A stretch of DNA of 64,000 bases from GCA-2728135 sp002728135 (GTDB taxonomy: Bacteria; Pseudomonadota; Alphaproteobacteria; UBA828), in contig CAXEND010000002.1 of NCBI GenBank assembly GCA_963997635.1, positions 152,539 through 216,538 of the forward strand. Direction: 5' to 3'. The notes under the pieces are model-generated. The model was not told the origin of the DNA. It ran no database searches and saw only the letters and a list, made by a program, of their open reading frames with translations. Every line of letters starts with the position of its first letter. Position 1 is the stretch's first letter. Made by a program: the position numbers and the translations under genes. Positions 26,048 through 34,609 of this stretch are shown one piece after another.

Positions 26048-26980
26048 TCACAAACTAACTGGCCAGACTTGGTCGACCATTAAAAATAAAAATAAAAGGA
26101 AAAGATAAAATATTGAGTATGGAAACAATCGTCGTGCATTCTTTAAGCCTTTTTCCATAAAAGTAGCTGTAGATAAAACTATAAAAACCGCACCTAAAAA
26201 TATAGCACCAACTCCATAAATTAAATCAGACATACCAATAAAATTTGGTGTAAACGTAACTGGCACTAATACTAATGCATAAAGAAGAATATGAACCCGA
26301 GTTATTTTTTCACCAGATACAACTGGAAGCATGGGTATATTTGCTTTTTTATAATCTTCCTGCCGATAAAGAGCTAACGCCCAAAAATGTGGGGGAGTCC
26401 ACAAGAAAATTATTGCAAATAAAATAATTGATCCAAGTGCTATATCTCCTGTTACAGCTGCCCAACCAATCATTGGGGGGAACGCTCCAGATGCTCCACC
26501 AATTACTATGTTCTGTGGTGTACGCCTTTTTAAGCACATGGTATATACGATGATATAGAAAAATATTGTAAAAGCTAAAAGACCTGCACTAACCCAGTTA
26601 ATAGCAAGTCCCATTAACATGACTGAACCTATAGAGAGAGATATTCCAAATCCTAGCGCAACCTCAGGCGTAACTCGCCCAGCAGGTATAGGACGTGATT
26701 TCGTACGGCTCATAACCGCATCAATATCACGGTCATACCACATGTTTATGGCACCAGATGCACCCGCCCCCACAGCAATACATACTACTGCAACAACAGC
26801 CAAAATAGGGTGTATAGAACCAGGAGCAAGAAGCATCCCCACAAGACCTGTAAAAACAACGAGAGACATTACGCGTGGTTTCAACAAGCTTATTAGATCT
26901 GCAATAGAAGCAACCACTGGAACTGCTTCTGCAGAATCAGGACCTTCCCCCTCGTACGTTTCTAATGTCGTATTACTCAA
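26048..26980 (-). CDS. ctaB: Protoheme IX farnesyltransferase (heme O synthase)
   Basis: Adds the farnesyl group to heme B, giving heme O on the way to heme A of the aa3 oxidase. A UbiA-superfamily membrane protein of about 310 residues. The first Asp-rich motif is NMWYDRDIDAVMSRTKSRPIP (about 100-120) and the second is YRQEDYKKANIPMLP (about 216-230). The start is TTG: two TTG codons stand side by side (26983 and 26980), with AGGAG 3 or 6 bases upstream, so the second has the better spacing. It lies between ctaD and the small CoxF-like gene. Confidence 0.93.
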   Translation of the reverse strand: MSNTTLETYEGEGPDSAEAVPVVASIADLISLLKPRVMSLVVFTGLVGMLLAPGSIHPILAVVAVVCIAVGAGASGAINMWYDRDIDAVMSRTKSRPIPAGRVTPEVALGFGISLSIGSVMLMGLAINWVSAGLLAFTIFFYIIVYTMCLKRRTPQNIVIGGASGAFPPMIGWAAVTGDIALGSIILFAIIFLWTPPHFWALALYRQEDYKKANIPMLPVVSGEKITRVHILLYALVLVPVTFTPNFIGMSDLIYGVGAIFLGAVFIVLSTATFMEKGLKNARRLFPYSIFYLFLLFLFLMVDQVWPVSL

Positions 26981-27006
26981 CAATGACTCCTATAATATAC
27001 GAAAGT

Positions 27007-28617
27007 TCATTTCACTCTTGGTAACTTCTCAAATGTATGGAAAGGCGGTGGTGAACTTATAGTCCACTCTAGGGTAGTTGCACCTTCACCCCATGGATTA
27101 TCTGCACATTTTTTTCCATGCCTAAAAGTGACATACAAAATGATTAGGAAAAGAATTAAGCCTGCACCAGAAATATAACTTCCTATCGATGCTACCATAT
27201 TCCATCCCGCAAACGCATCAGGATAATCTACATACCTTCGAGGCATTCCAGCTGCTCCCAAAAAATGCATCGGGAAGAAAGTCAAATTCACACCAATAAA
27301 GGTCACCCAAAAATGAATTTTTCCTAATAGCTCAGGATATTGTCGGCCAGACATTTTACCTATCCAGTAGTAGAAGGCGGCAAAAATCATAAACACTGCA
27401 CCAAGTGAGAGAACATAATGGAAATGTCCAACAACATAATATGTATCATGAAGAGCTGTATCTACACCAGCATTAGAGAGTACTACACCAGTAACTCCTC
27501 CAACAGTGAAAAGAAAAATAAAACCAAACGCCCAAAGCATTGGAGTACGGAATTCAATTGATCCACCCCACATGGTAGCTATCCAACTAAAAATTTTAAT
27601 CCCAGTCGGTACAGCTATAACCATTGTTGCAGCAATAAAATATCCTCGTGTGTCAACATCCAGTCCTACTGTATACATGTGGTGTGCCCATACTACGAAT
27701 CCAATAAAACCTATTGCACACATTGCATAAGCCATACCGAGATAACCAAAAATAGGTTTTCTAGAAAATGTAGATACTATATGACTCAAAATTCCAAATC
27801 CGGGAAGAATTAAAATATATACCTCTGGATGGCCAAAGAACCAAAATAAATGCTGATATAAAACAGGATCCCCACCACCAGTTGCGTCAAAAAAAGCCGT
27901 GCCAAAGTTTCTATCAGTAAGCAACATTGTAATAGCACCTGCCAAAACAGGTAGAGATAGCAATAATAAAAATGCAGTGACCAAAACTGACCATGAGAAA
28001 AGTGGCATCTTGTGCAATGTCATTCCAGGGGCACGCATATTAAGTATTGTAGTTATAAAATTAATTGCCCCTAGTATTGAAGATGCACCAGCTAAATGTA
28101 AGGAAAAAATTGCCAAATCTACAGCTGGTCCCGGTTGTCCGGATGTTGAAAGTGGAGCATAGATTGTCCACCCGCCTCCTACACCTATTCCTGAAGCTGA
28201 AGGCACAAACATAGAAACTAAAAGTAGAACAAAGGCAGGTACGATCAGCCAAAAACTAATATTATTCATTCTTGGAAACGCCATATCGGGAGCACCTATC
28301 ATAAGAGGCACGAACCAATTTCCAAAACCCCCAATAAATATTGGCATGATCATGAAGAAAACCATAATAAGGCCATGTGCTGTAACAAAGACAGAGTATT
28401 GCCTTGGATCCTCACCATAAAATTGAAGGCCAGGCTCCATAAGTTCCAATCTAATTAATAAAGATAGTGCTGTTCCAATAATTCCAGCGATCAGACCAAA
28501 TACCATATACATGGTCCCAATGTCTTTATGGTTCGTTGAATAAACCCATCGTAGAATTCCACTAGGTGTATGATGTGAAGAGTGTTCCGAATGATTTTTT
28601 GCTGATCCATAACCCAT
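27007..28617 (-). CDS. ctaD: Cytochrome c oxidase subunit I (aa3 type)
   Basis: Catalytic subunit with heme a, heme a3 and CuB. 12 membrane helices in 536 residues. Heme ligand His lies in TAHGLIMVFFMIMP. CuB His and the cross-linked Tyr lie in WFFGHPEVYILILPGFGI, the CuB His pair in WAHHMYTVGLD, and the heme a3/a His in VVGHFHYVLSLGAVF. K-channel and D-channel residues are of A1 type (the Glu-containing GHPEVYI and the late XGHP/TM pattern). ATG 28617 is preferred because GGGAGA sits 8 bases before it; an in-frame GTG lies five codons upstream. Confidence 0.98.
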   Translation of the reverse strand: MGYGSAKNHSEHSSHHTPSGILRWVYSTNHKDIGTMYMVFGLIAGIIGTALSLLIRLELMEPGLQFYGEDPRQYSVFVTAHGLIMVFFMIMPIFIGGFGNWFVPLMIGAPDMAFPRMNNISFWLIVPAFVLLLVSMFVPSASGIGVGGGWTIYAPLSTSGQPGPAVDLAIFSLHLAGASSILGAINFITTILNMRAPGMTLHKMPLFSWSVLVTAFLLLLSLPVLAGAITMLLTDRNFGTAFFDATGGGDPVLYQHLFWFFGHPEVYILILPGFGILSHIVSTFSRKPIFGYLGMAYAMCAIGFIGFVVWAHHMYTVGLDVDTRGYFIAATMVIAVPTGIKIFSWIATMWGGSIEFRTPMLWAFGFIFLFTVGGVTGVVLSNAGVDTALHDTYYVVGHFHYVLSLGAVFMIFAAFYYWIGKMSGRQYPELLGKIHFWVTFIGVNLTFFPMHFLGAAGMPRRYVDYPDAFAGWNMVASIGSYISGAGLILFLIILYVTFRHGKKCADNPWGEGATTLEWTISSPPPFHTFEKLPRVK

Positions 28618-28639
28618 GTTTATATCTCCCACCCAGTAT

Positions 28640-29479
28640 CTATCGAGGTTCAGCCAAAGCTATATTTGCTGGCGTTTCAGGCATTTTTTCGCCATAAATT
28701 TCTGGAGCTTTTTCTGCCCACTCTGCGTACTCTTTCTTTGAAACAACTTCAACTGCAATAGGCATAAATGCATGATATGCACCGCAAAGTTCCGAGCATT
28801 GACCATAGAATACGCCCTCTTTGGTTGCTCTGAACCATGTTTCATTAACCCTGCCTGGAATAGCATCGATTTTTACTCCAAAGGCTGGAACTGACCAAGC
28901 ATGAATCACGTCTTCTATATCTGCCGTAACTAACATTCTTATCGTTGTGTCAACAGGTACAATTACTCTCTCATCTGTTTCTAATAGCCTATACTGCCCT
29001 TCTTGCAATTCCTCCTCGGGAATCATTACAGCAGTAATTTCAAACTCTGCATCTATATCCGGGTATTCATAACTCCAGTACCATTGATATCCTGTAGCTT
29101 TTATAGTCATCTCGGCATCAACTGCTCGATCCTGATAATAAAGTAATCGAAGTGACGGAACAGCAATTGCAACTAGAATCACAACCGGTATAACCGTCCA
29201 AAGAATTTCTAAAACAGTGTTATGAGACCTTTTAGTTGGTGTTGGATTGGCTTTGCGATTAAATTTAAATATCAAGATTCCGAGCAGAACAAAAACAAAC
29301 AAAGAAATTATAACACACATCCAGAATAGAATATCATTAAAGCTAACTATTCGTTCCATTACTGGAGTAGCTGCTTCCTGAAACCCTAACTGCCAATCCT
29401 CAGGAACTTGGGCCCTAGCAATTTTAGCACCAGTAAAACTAATTAAAATTATAGACACAATAGTGCTCAAATATTTCAT
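28640..29479 (-). CDS. ctaC: Cytochrome c oxidase subunit II (aa3 type)
   Basis: Accepts electrons from cytochrome c at the CuA centre. A signal peptide (MKYLSTIVSIILISFTGAKIARA, cleavage near ARA-QV) is followed by two membrane helices. The periplasmic cupredoxin domain has the CuA ligands in HAWSVPAFGVK and GQCSELCGAYHAFMPI, plus the aromatic entry patch in TGYQWYWSYEYP. There is no C-terminal cytochrome c domain, so it is a caa3-negative, plain aa3 type. ATG 29479 is chosen; a GTG three codons upstream is in frame. It is the first gene of the oxidase operon. Confidence 0.97.
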   Translation of the reverse strand: MKYLSTIVSIILISFTGAKIARAQVPEDWQLGFQEAATPVMERIVSFNDILFWMCVIISLFVFVLLGILIFKFNRKANPTPTKRSHNTVLEILWTVIPVVILVAIAVPSLRLLYYQDRAVDAEMTIKATGYQWYWSYEYPDIDAEFEITAVMIPEEELQEGQYRLLETDERVIVPVDTTIRMLVTADIEDVIHAWSVPAFGVKIDAIPGRVNETWFRATKEGVFYGQCSELCGAYHAFMPIAVEVVSKKEYAEWAEKAPEIYGEKMPETPANIALAEPR

Positions 29480-29943
29480 AAAAAACACTCTTTATTCTCC
29501 AATCATTACACCCTAAAGGGAACAGCCTCTTTTAGTCTTGTATTCCTAACTTATCTCTATCACAGAGCAGACTATAATTTTTTATCTAAACTAACATTTT
29601 GGGTAAAAAAACTACAGGTAAAAAAGGCTTTAAGGGTAACTAAATAGATCAATACAACAAACTTTGTAATAGGCCAAATATATAGTGCTTTTTTTACATG
29701 TTACCTAGTAGAAATAATTGCAAAAAATGATTATTTTAGTCGATATTATATAAACATGTGTCTTTTGCGACCTAATGTCGCACCTAATGAATATTGGGCA
29801 TAATCCAATGCTTAAATTAGAGATGTAACCAAGATAACTATATTTGCTATACAAAAGCCTTCGTAACATATGTGTAAGAGACCTAATAAGTTTGATATAC
29901 GTTTATTTAGAAAAATTACTAATACTTAGCATTGGAATATTTT
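29480..29943. other. Intergenic region between divergent ctaC and tldD
   Basis: The longest non-coding stretch in the window, strongly AT-rich. I see no open frame of useful length, tRNA or terminator. It holds the RegA/PrrA-like palindrome at 29767-29781 and a direct repeat ACCTAATG (29770-29777 and 29782-29789) that overlaps it. Promoters for both divergent units must lie here, but no sigma-70 pair is convincing enough to call. Confidence 0.7.
29767..29781. promoter_or_regulatory. RegA/PrrA/RegR-like redox response regulator box
   Basis: GCGAC-N5-GTCGC, extended to six-base arms TGCGAC/GTCGCA, in very AT-rich DNA. It fits the RegR/RegA-type consensus GNGRCRTTNNGNCGC at all but two fixed positions. 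RegB/RegA (PrrB/PrrA, ActS/ActR) systems control oxidases and other redox genes in alphaproteobacteria. It lies about 290 bases upstream of ctaC and 160 upstream of tldD, so either could be the target. Confidence 0.45.
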
Positions 29944-31377
29944 ATGAATCATGACTCAATCACATCCAAGATATTTTTTGAAAATAATGGATTAAATCAG
30001 ACAACAGCAGAAAAATTTACCTCAGATGCTCTTAAAAATGCCGATGATGGCGAGTTGTTCTTGGAATATCATCAAAGCGAAAGTTTTAGTTTTGATGATG
30101 GGAAATTAAAAGAGGCTAGCTATGATTCATCTCAAGGTTTTGGCCTGCGTGCAGTAGCTGATGATCGCACTGGATTTGCTCATTCCTCAGAGCTCTCTGA
30201 GTCAGCATTGAGCAGGGCTGTGGAGACTGTAAAAACTGTTCAAAAAGGTTATCATGGGACGTTATCTCTACCGCCAGAACCCTCCAACCATAAACTTTAC
30301 ACAGACATAAACCCTCTCAGTAATACCTCTTTTGCATCAAAGGTAAATACACTGGCAAGCATAGATTCATATGCCAGAAGTTTAGATCCAAGAGTAAACC
30401 AAGTCATGATTTCATTAACTGGGAGCTGGCAAGCTATTAAATTAATTAGAGGTGATGCTAGTTTTGCATCTGATGTTCGCCCCCTTGTAAGAATTAATAT
30501 TTCTATAATTGCTAAAGATGGTTCGCGTCAAGAAACAGGAAGCCACGGTACAGGTGGGAGAATGGATTATTCAAAATTTTTAGATCCTACACATTGGAAA
30601 AACCAAGTTAGAGAAGCATGGCGACAGGCCGAAGTAAAACTTGATTCATTGGCTGCTCCTGTTGGAGAAATGCCGATTGTTCTTGGACCTGGGTGGCCGG
30701 GAATTCTGTTACATGAAGCTGTAGGTCATGGACTTGAAGGAGATTTCAACAGAAAAAAAACTAGTGCATTTTCAGACTTGTTAGGTCAGAGGGTTGCTGC
30801 ACCAGGCGTTACAGTTATAGATGACGGAACAATTTCTGAAAGACGGGGTTCAATTACAATTGATGATGAAGGCACACCTGCGGGTAGAACTATACTAATT
30901 GAAGATGGAATTTTGAGAGGATATCTCCAAGATCGTATGAATGCTCGTTTAATGAAAATGCAACCTACAGGTAATGGGCGACGACAAAGTTACGCCCATC
31001 AGCCACTGCCAAGAATGACAAATACATTTATGCTCGGAGGAACGGAATCACCTGAAGAAATGTTTAAATCAATTAATAGGGGCTTGTATGCAGTGAATTT
31101 TGGTGGTGGTCAAGTTGACATCACATCCGGAAAGTTTGTTTTCTCAGCTTCCGAGGCATATATGATTGAAAATGGGAAAATTACAGCACCAGTTAAAGGC
31201 GCAAGCCTTATTGGAAACGGACCAGATGTTCTTACCAAAGTCGTTTCAGTTGGTAACGATTTCAAAATGGATCCTGGAATTGGAACATGCGGGAAAGCGG
31301 GTCAGGGAGTTCCAGTAGGAGTTGGACTACCTACTATTCGCATAGATGGTATAACTGTTGGTGGAACTGAAACATAG
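29944..31377 (+). CDS. tldD: Metalloprotease TldD
   Basis: Zinc-dependent peptidase subunit that works with TldE/PmbA (encoded at 37172-38518) to degrade unfolded peptides or mature modified peptides. 477 residues. The zinc motif HEAVGH (257-262 from this start) lies in GILLHEAVGHGLEGDFNRKKTS, with a late GTCGKAGQGVPVGVGLPTIRI that includes the cysteine ligand. ATG 29944 is chosen over the TTG four codons upstream. Its stop is 11 bases from the convergent gshA stop. It follows the RegA-like box region. Confidence 0.94.
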   Translation: MNHDSITSKIFFENNGLNQTTAEKFTSDALKNADDGELFLEYHQSESFSFDDGKLKEASYDSSQGFGLRAVADDRTGFAHSSELSESALSRAVETVKTVQKGYHGTLSLPPEPSNHKLYTDINPLSNTSFASKVNTLASIDSYARSLDPRVNQVMISLTGSWQAIKLIRGDASFASDVRPLVRINISIIAKDGSRQETGSHGTGGRMDYSKFLDPTHWKNQVREAWRQAEVKLDSLAAPVGEMPIVLGPGWPGILLHEAVGHGLEGDFNRKKTSAFSDLLGQRVAAPGVTVIDDGTISERRGSITIDDEGTPAGRTILIEDGILRGYLQDRMNARLMKMQPTGNGRRQSYAHQPLPRMTNTFMLGGTESPEEMFKSINRGLYAVNFGGGQVDITSGKFVFSASEAYMIENGKITAPVKGASLIGNGPDVLTKVVSVGNDFKMDPGIGTCGKAGQGVPVGVGLPTIRIDGITVGGTET

Positions 31378-31388
31378 AGTTTATTTGC

Positions 31389-32753
31389 TTAATAAGCATA
31401 CTCAGAAAATAATGAGTCAACTTGCTTATCCCATTTGTTCTCCCAAGCATCTAACATCACCTCCGCCGGTGTACGCCCTGAATCTACAATATCTTTTAGG
31501 CAAGTTAGATAACTACGTTCATCTGGATCATACATACCCTGAATACCTCGATTTTTAAGACCTAGAGATGAAATTTCAAGCATATCTCTTGCGATCTCTA
31601 GAACTGTTCTACCACCAATGTTTACAGATAAAGCAGATCTAGGTACTTCTTCTCTTAAATATATTCTATCCTCAAGAGAAAACTGTTTTGCTAACTCTTC
31701 AGCCTGATTCAAGGAATCAGAATCATATAATAATCCTACCCATAACGCTGGTAATGCACAAAGCCTGCCCCAAGGGCCTCCGTCAGCACCGCGCATTTCT
31801 ATATAGCGTTTCATTCTCACTTCTGGGAATAATGTAGTTAGGTGATCATCCCAATCTTTCAACGTTGGTCTTTCATTTGGCAAGGCTGGTAATTTCCCAT
31901 TTAAAAAATCACGGAACGATTGGCCAGTAGCATCAATATATTTACCGTCACGATTTACAAAATACATTGGAACATCAAGCGCATAGTTAACATATGACTC
32001 AAAGCTCATGCCCTCATCAAAAACAAAATCTAAAATTCCACATCGATCAGGGTCAGTATCCATCCACACTTTACTGCGATAACTCAAATAGCCATTAGGT
32101 TTACCCGATGAAAAAGGTGAATTTGCAAAAAGAGCTGTGCAAATTGGTTGTAAGGCAAGACCAACTCTCATTTTTCTCACCATATCCTGTTCATTTTCAA
32201 AATCTAGGTTTACCTGAACTGTTGCTGTTCTGGTCATCATATCAAGACCAAGATTTCCTTTTGTTGGCATATATTTACGCATTATTTCATAGCGACCCTT
32301 GGGCATCCACTCGATATCTGCTCGTTTCCATTTTGGTTGAAAACCAATACCAAGAAAGCCAACATCTAATTCCTTTGCAATCTCTGAAACTTGATCTAGA
32401 TGGTGATGTAATTCATCACAGGTTCTATGAAGATTCGGTAAAGGTGCACCAGATAATTCTAACTGCCCACCCGGTTCTAAAGATACAGAAGCACCATCCT
32501 TAATGAGTGCTATAACATTTTCATTCTCATATTGCGGGATCCAACCGAAACGCAGAAGGCCATTAAGTAACGCATTAATTCCATATTCTCCCCCATAAGG
32601 AAGCGGACGCAGATCAGAGAGTCTGTATCCAAACTTTTCATGCTCGGTACCTATCAACCATGTTTCACGAGACTTAGAACCTGACTCTAAATATACGACT
32701 AAGTCCCTTACTTTCGTAACCACTTTGTCATTGGAAACTGTTTCATTGACCAT
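31389..32753 (-). CDS. gshA: Glutamate-cysteine ligase (alphaproteobacterial/plant type)
   Basis: First enzyme of glutathione synthesis, joining Glu and Cys through the gamma carboxyl. 454 residues of the class shared by alphaproteobacteria and plants. Features are GTEHEKFGYR (about 36-45), SLEPGGQLELSGAP (about 91-104), MMTRTATVQVNLDFENEQD, LFANSPFSSGKPNGYLSYRS, and MRGADGGPWGRLCALPALWVGLLYD. No gshB is in the window. The palindromic candidate operator/promoter at 32803-32838 lies upstream. Confidence 0.94.
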   Translation of the reverse strand: MVNETVSNDKVVTKVRDLVVYLESGSKSRETWLIGTEHEKFGYRLSDLRPLPYGGEYGINALLNGLLRFGWIPQYENENVIALIKDGASVSLEPGGQLELSGAPLPNLHRTCDELHHHLDQVSEIAKELDVGFLGIGFQPKWKRADIEWMPKGRYEIMRKYMPTKGNLGLDMMTRTATVQVNLDFENEQDMVRKMRVGLALQPICTALFANSPFSSGKPNGYLSYRSKVWMDTDPDRCGILDFVFDEGMSFESYVNYALDVPMYFVNRDGKYIDATGQSFRDFLNGKLPALPNERPTLKDWDDHLTTLFPEVRMKRYIEMRGADGGPWGRLCALPALWVGLLYDSDSLNQAEELAKQFSLEDRIYLREEVPRSALSVNIGGRTVLEIARDMLEISSLGLKNRGIQGMYDPDERSYLTCLKDIVDSGRTPAEVMLDAWENKWDKQVDSLFSEYAY

Positions 32754-32802
32754 TAAATTACCATTACTCGAGGCTGAATATTTTCATTTCAAGATGAAGT
32801 TT

Positions 32803-32838
32803 AGCGTATTTGATACGCTCATTATTGATAACTCGCAA
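32803..32838 (-). promoter_or_regulatory. gshA: Candidate gshA promoter with palindrome over its -10
   Basis: On the minus strand TTGCGA (32833-32838) and TATCAA (32810-32815) are 17 bases apart, which would start transcription about 50 bases before gshA. The -10 lies within a 17-base palindrome, AGCGTAT-TTG-ATACGCT (32803-32819), whose seven-base arms are perfect. That placement suits repressor binding. It could also be an RNA hairpin behind rsmE, but no T-tract follows it. Confidence 0.4.
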
Positions 32839-32861
32839 GCATTTGAAGTCATATATAACTT

Positions 32862-33620
32862 TCAAAGGCCTTTAATATTGAGAGTTGTACTAAGAGCAGT
32901 AATAGCTGCAGTTTCAGTTCTTAATATATATGAACCAAGATTAACTGACCTGACAAATGGCTTGCTTTTAAGAATCAGGCGCTCTGCTGGACTGAATCCA
33001 CCCTCAGGTCCAACTAACACAGCAAAACCTGATTCTTTGTTAATATATTCTGAAGCAGCAAAACTAATTGGTTCTCCACCAGTTTCATCACAAAATAGCA
33101 ATATTCGACTTTCAGGCCAATATTGCAACATACCCTCCAGTGAAGATAATGTTTCAATAATTGGTACATCCAAACGCCCACACTGCTCTGAAGCCTCAAT
33201 AGCATGGTATATATGTTTTTTTGTGTTAAAACGGTTCACTTGGGAATAATCTGTCCTAATAGGAATCAGTTTTCTTACTCCTATTTCTGTACTTTTTTCG
33301 ACAAGAAAATCAGTCCTCAAGGATTTGATCGGAGGAAACAATAACCAGCAGTTAGGGGACTTTTCTTGAGGCCTCAGACACTTTAATAATTCTAAATTAC
33401 CTATTTTTTTTTCAAGGGTAATAATTTTTGCCAGCCATTCACCATCAATTCCATTAAAAATAGCTATTTTCTTACCAGCAACTAACCTCATCACAGTCTT
33501 AAGATAGTGTGTCTGGCTTTCGGAAATTTTCAATATTTTGCCTACTGCATAAACTTCATCAATGAACAAACGATTGAGGCCTGAATTATTTATTTCATTT
33601 ATATTATCTTTATAAAACAT
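32862..33620 (-). CDS. rsmE: 16S rRNA (uracil-1498-N3)-methyltransferase
   Basis: SPOUT methyltransferase that modifies U1498 of 16S rRNA. 252 residues. An N-terminal PUA-like part (FIDEVYAVGKILKISESQTHYLKTVMRL) is followed by the knotted SAM-binding C-terminus: FAVLVGPEGGFSPAERLIL (about 203-221), then VNLGSYILRTETAAITALS. ERCGR-like AIEASEQCGR is also present. It shares only about 20 bases of upstream DNA with the divergent ubiA TTG start, so the promoters must overlap the coding ends. Confidence 0.94.
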   Translation of the reverse strand: MFYKDNINEINNSGLNRLFIDEVYAVGKILKISESQTHYLKTVMRLVAGKKIAIFNGIDGEWLAKIITLEKKIGNLELLKCLRPQEKSPNCWLLFPPIKSLRTDFLVEKSTEIGVRKLIPIRTDYSQVNRFNTKKHIYHAIEASEQCGRLDVPIIETLSSLEGMLQYWPESRILLFCDETGGEPISFAASEYINKESGFAVLVGPEGGFSPAERLILKSKPFVRSVNLGSYILRTETAAITALSTTLNIKGL

Positions 33621-33676
33621 CTAAAAAATTTAAATCACTCTTGCCTATAGTTCAAAGCCGGGATAACACATTGAGT

Positions 33677-34603
33677 ATGACTGGAAATTCAATTAATTCA
33701 AATCATGAAGATTCGCGTGCAGACGAAGGTCCTATCGAAAAATTTCTGCCAAGTTATTTAAAACCTTTTGCTGCAATTGCTCGCTTGGACCGACCAACTG
33801 GGACATGGCTACTATTGTGGCCATGTTTCTGGAGTTTGTCTCTAGCTTCTAATGGACTTCCAGAAATAAAACTCTGTGCAATATTTGCACTTGGAGCAAT
33901 CTTAATGCGTAGTGCTGGTTGTACATATAATGATATAATAGATAGAAATATTGATGGGAAAGTAAAACGCACTCAGAATCGCCCTATTCCAAGTGGACGT
34001 ATATCTTTAACTAGTGCAATAATGTTTTTAATTTTACTACTTACAAGTAGCCTCATATTACTATTGCAGCTCAATACATTGTCTATCTGGCTTGGATTGG
34101 CCTCAATTGCAATTGTATTTACTTATCCAATTATGAAAAGAATCACATACTGGCCACAGCTAGTTTTAGGGCTAGCCTTTAGCTCGGGAGCTCTACTAGG
34201 ATGGACAGCTAGTTCGGGAAGTCTTGAATGGCCTGCATTACTCCTATATATCGGTGGTATCTTTTGGACACTCGGATACGATACAATTTATGCGTTTCAA
34301 GATAAAGATGACGATGCAATCATTGGAGTAAAATCAAGTGCCTTAGCATTGGGAGAAAAGGCAAAGAAATGGATTTTCATATTCTATTTCATTACTATTT
34401 TTGCGATTGGTTTGGCCGGATTTGTAACAGGGCTTAAGTGGCCTTTCTGGCTAGCACTTTTTGCTTGTGGTCTACATTTTTCTTGGCAATTAATCACAAT
34501 TAACCTCAAAGATTCTGCAAATTGTGCCTCTAGATTTAGGGCAAACTCCTTCTCAGGGGGATTAATATTTATAGGCATTTTGGGGGACAAAATGATAAAT
34601 TAA
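33677..34603 (+). CDS. ubiA: 4-hydroxybenzoate polyprenyltransferase
   Basis: Attaches the polyprenyl tail to 4-hydroxybenzoate in ubiquinone synthesis. Membrane protein of 308 residues with eight or nine helices. Asp-rich motif 1 is YNDIIDRNIDGKVKRTQNRPIPSG; motif 2 is YDTIYAFQDKDDDAIIGVKS. ARLDRPTGTWLLLWPCFWSL near the start is typical for UbiA rather than CtaB or MenA. ATG 33677 is chosen; a TTG twelve codons upstream (33641) is in frame, and neither has a clear ribosome-binding site. It ends six bases before the convergent unknown gene. Confidence 0.93.
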   Translation: MTGNSINSNHEDSRADEGPIEKFLPSYLKPFAAIARLDRPTGTWLLLWPCFWSLSLASNGLPEIKLCAIFALGAILMRSAGCTYNDIIDRNIDGKVKRTQNRPIPSGRISLTSAIMFLILLLTSSLILLLQLNTLSIWLGLASIAIVFTYPIMKRITYWPQLVLGLAFSSGALLGWTASSGSLEWPALLLYIGGIFWTLGYDTIYAFQDKDDDAIIGVKSSALALGEKAKKWIFIFYFITIFAIGLAGFVTGLKWPFWLALFACGLHFSWQLITINLKDSANCASRFRANSFSGGLIFIGILGDKMIN

Positions 34604-34609
34604 AAATAT

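Noticed and set aside
26619..27062. 147-codon plus-strand frame over ctaB and the ctaD end
   Set aside because: Antisense to the conserved Asp-rich motif of ctaB; a Thr- and Pro-rich product with no signature.
32725..33249. 174-codon plus-strand frame across the gshA-rsmE junction
   Set aside because: It runs antisense to conserved RsmE motifs (VGPEGGFSPAE) and has no recognisable domain.
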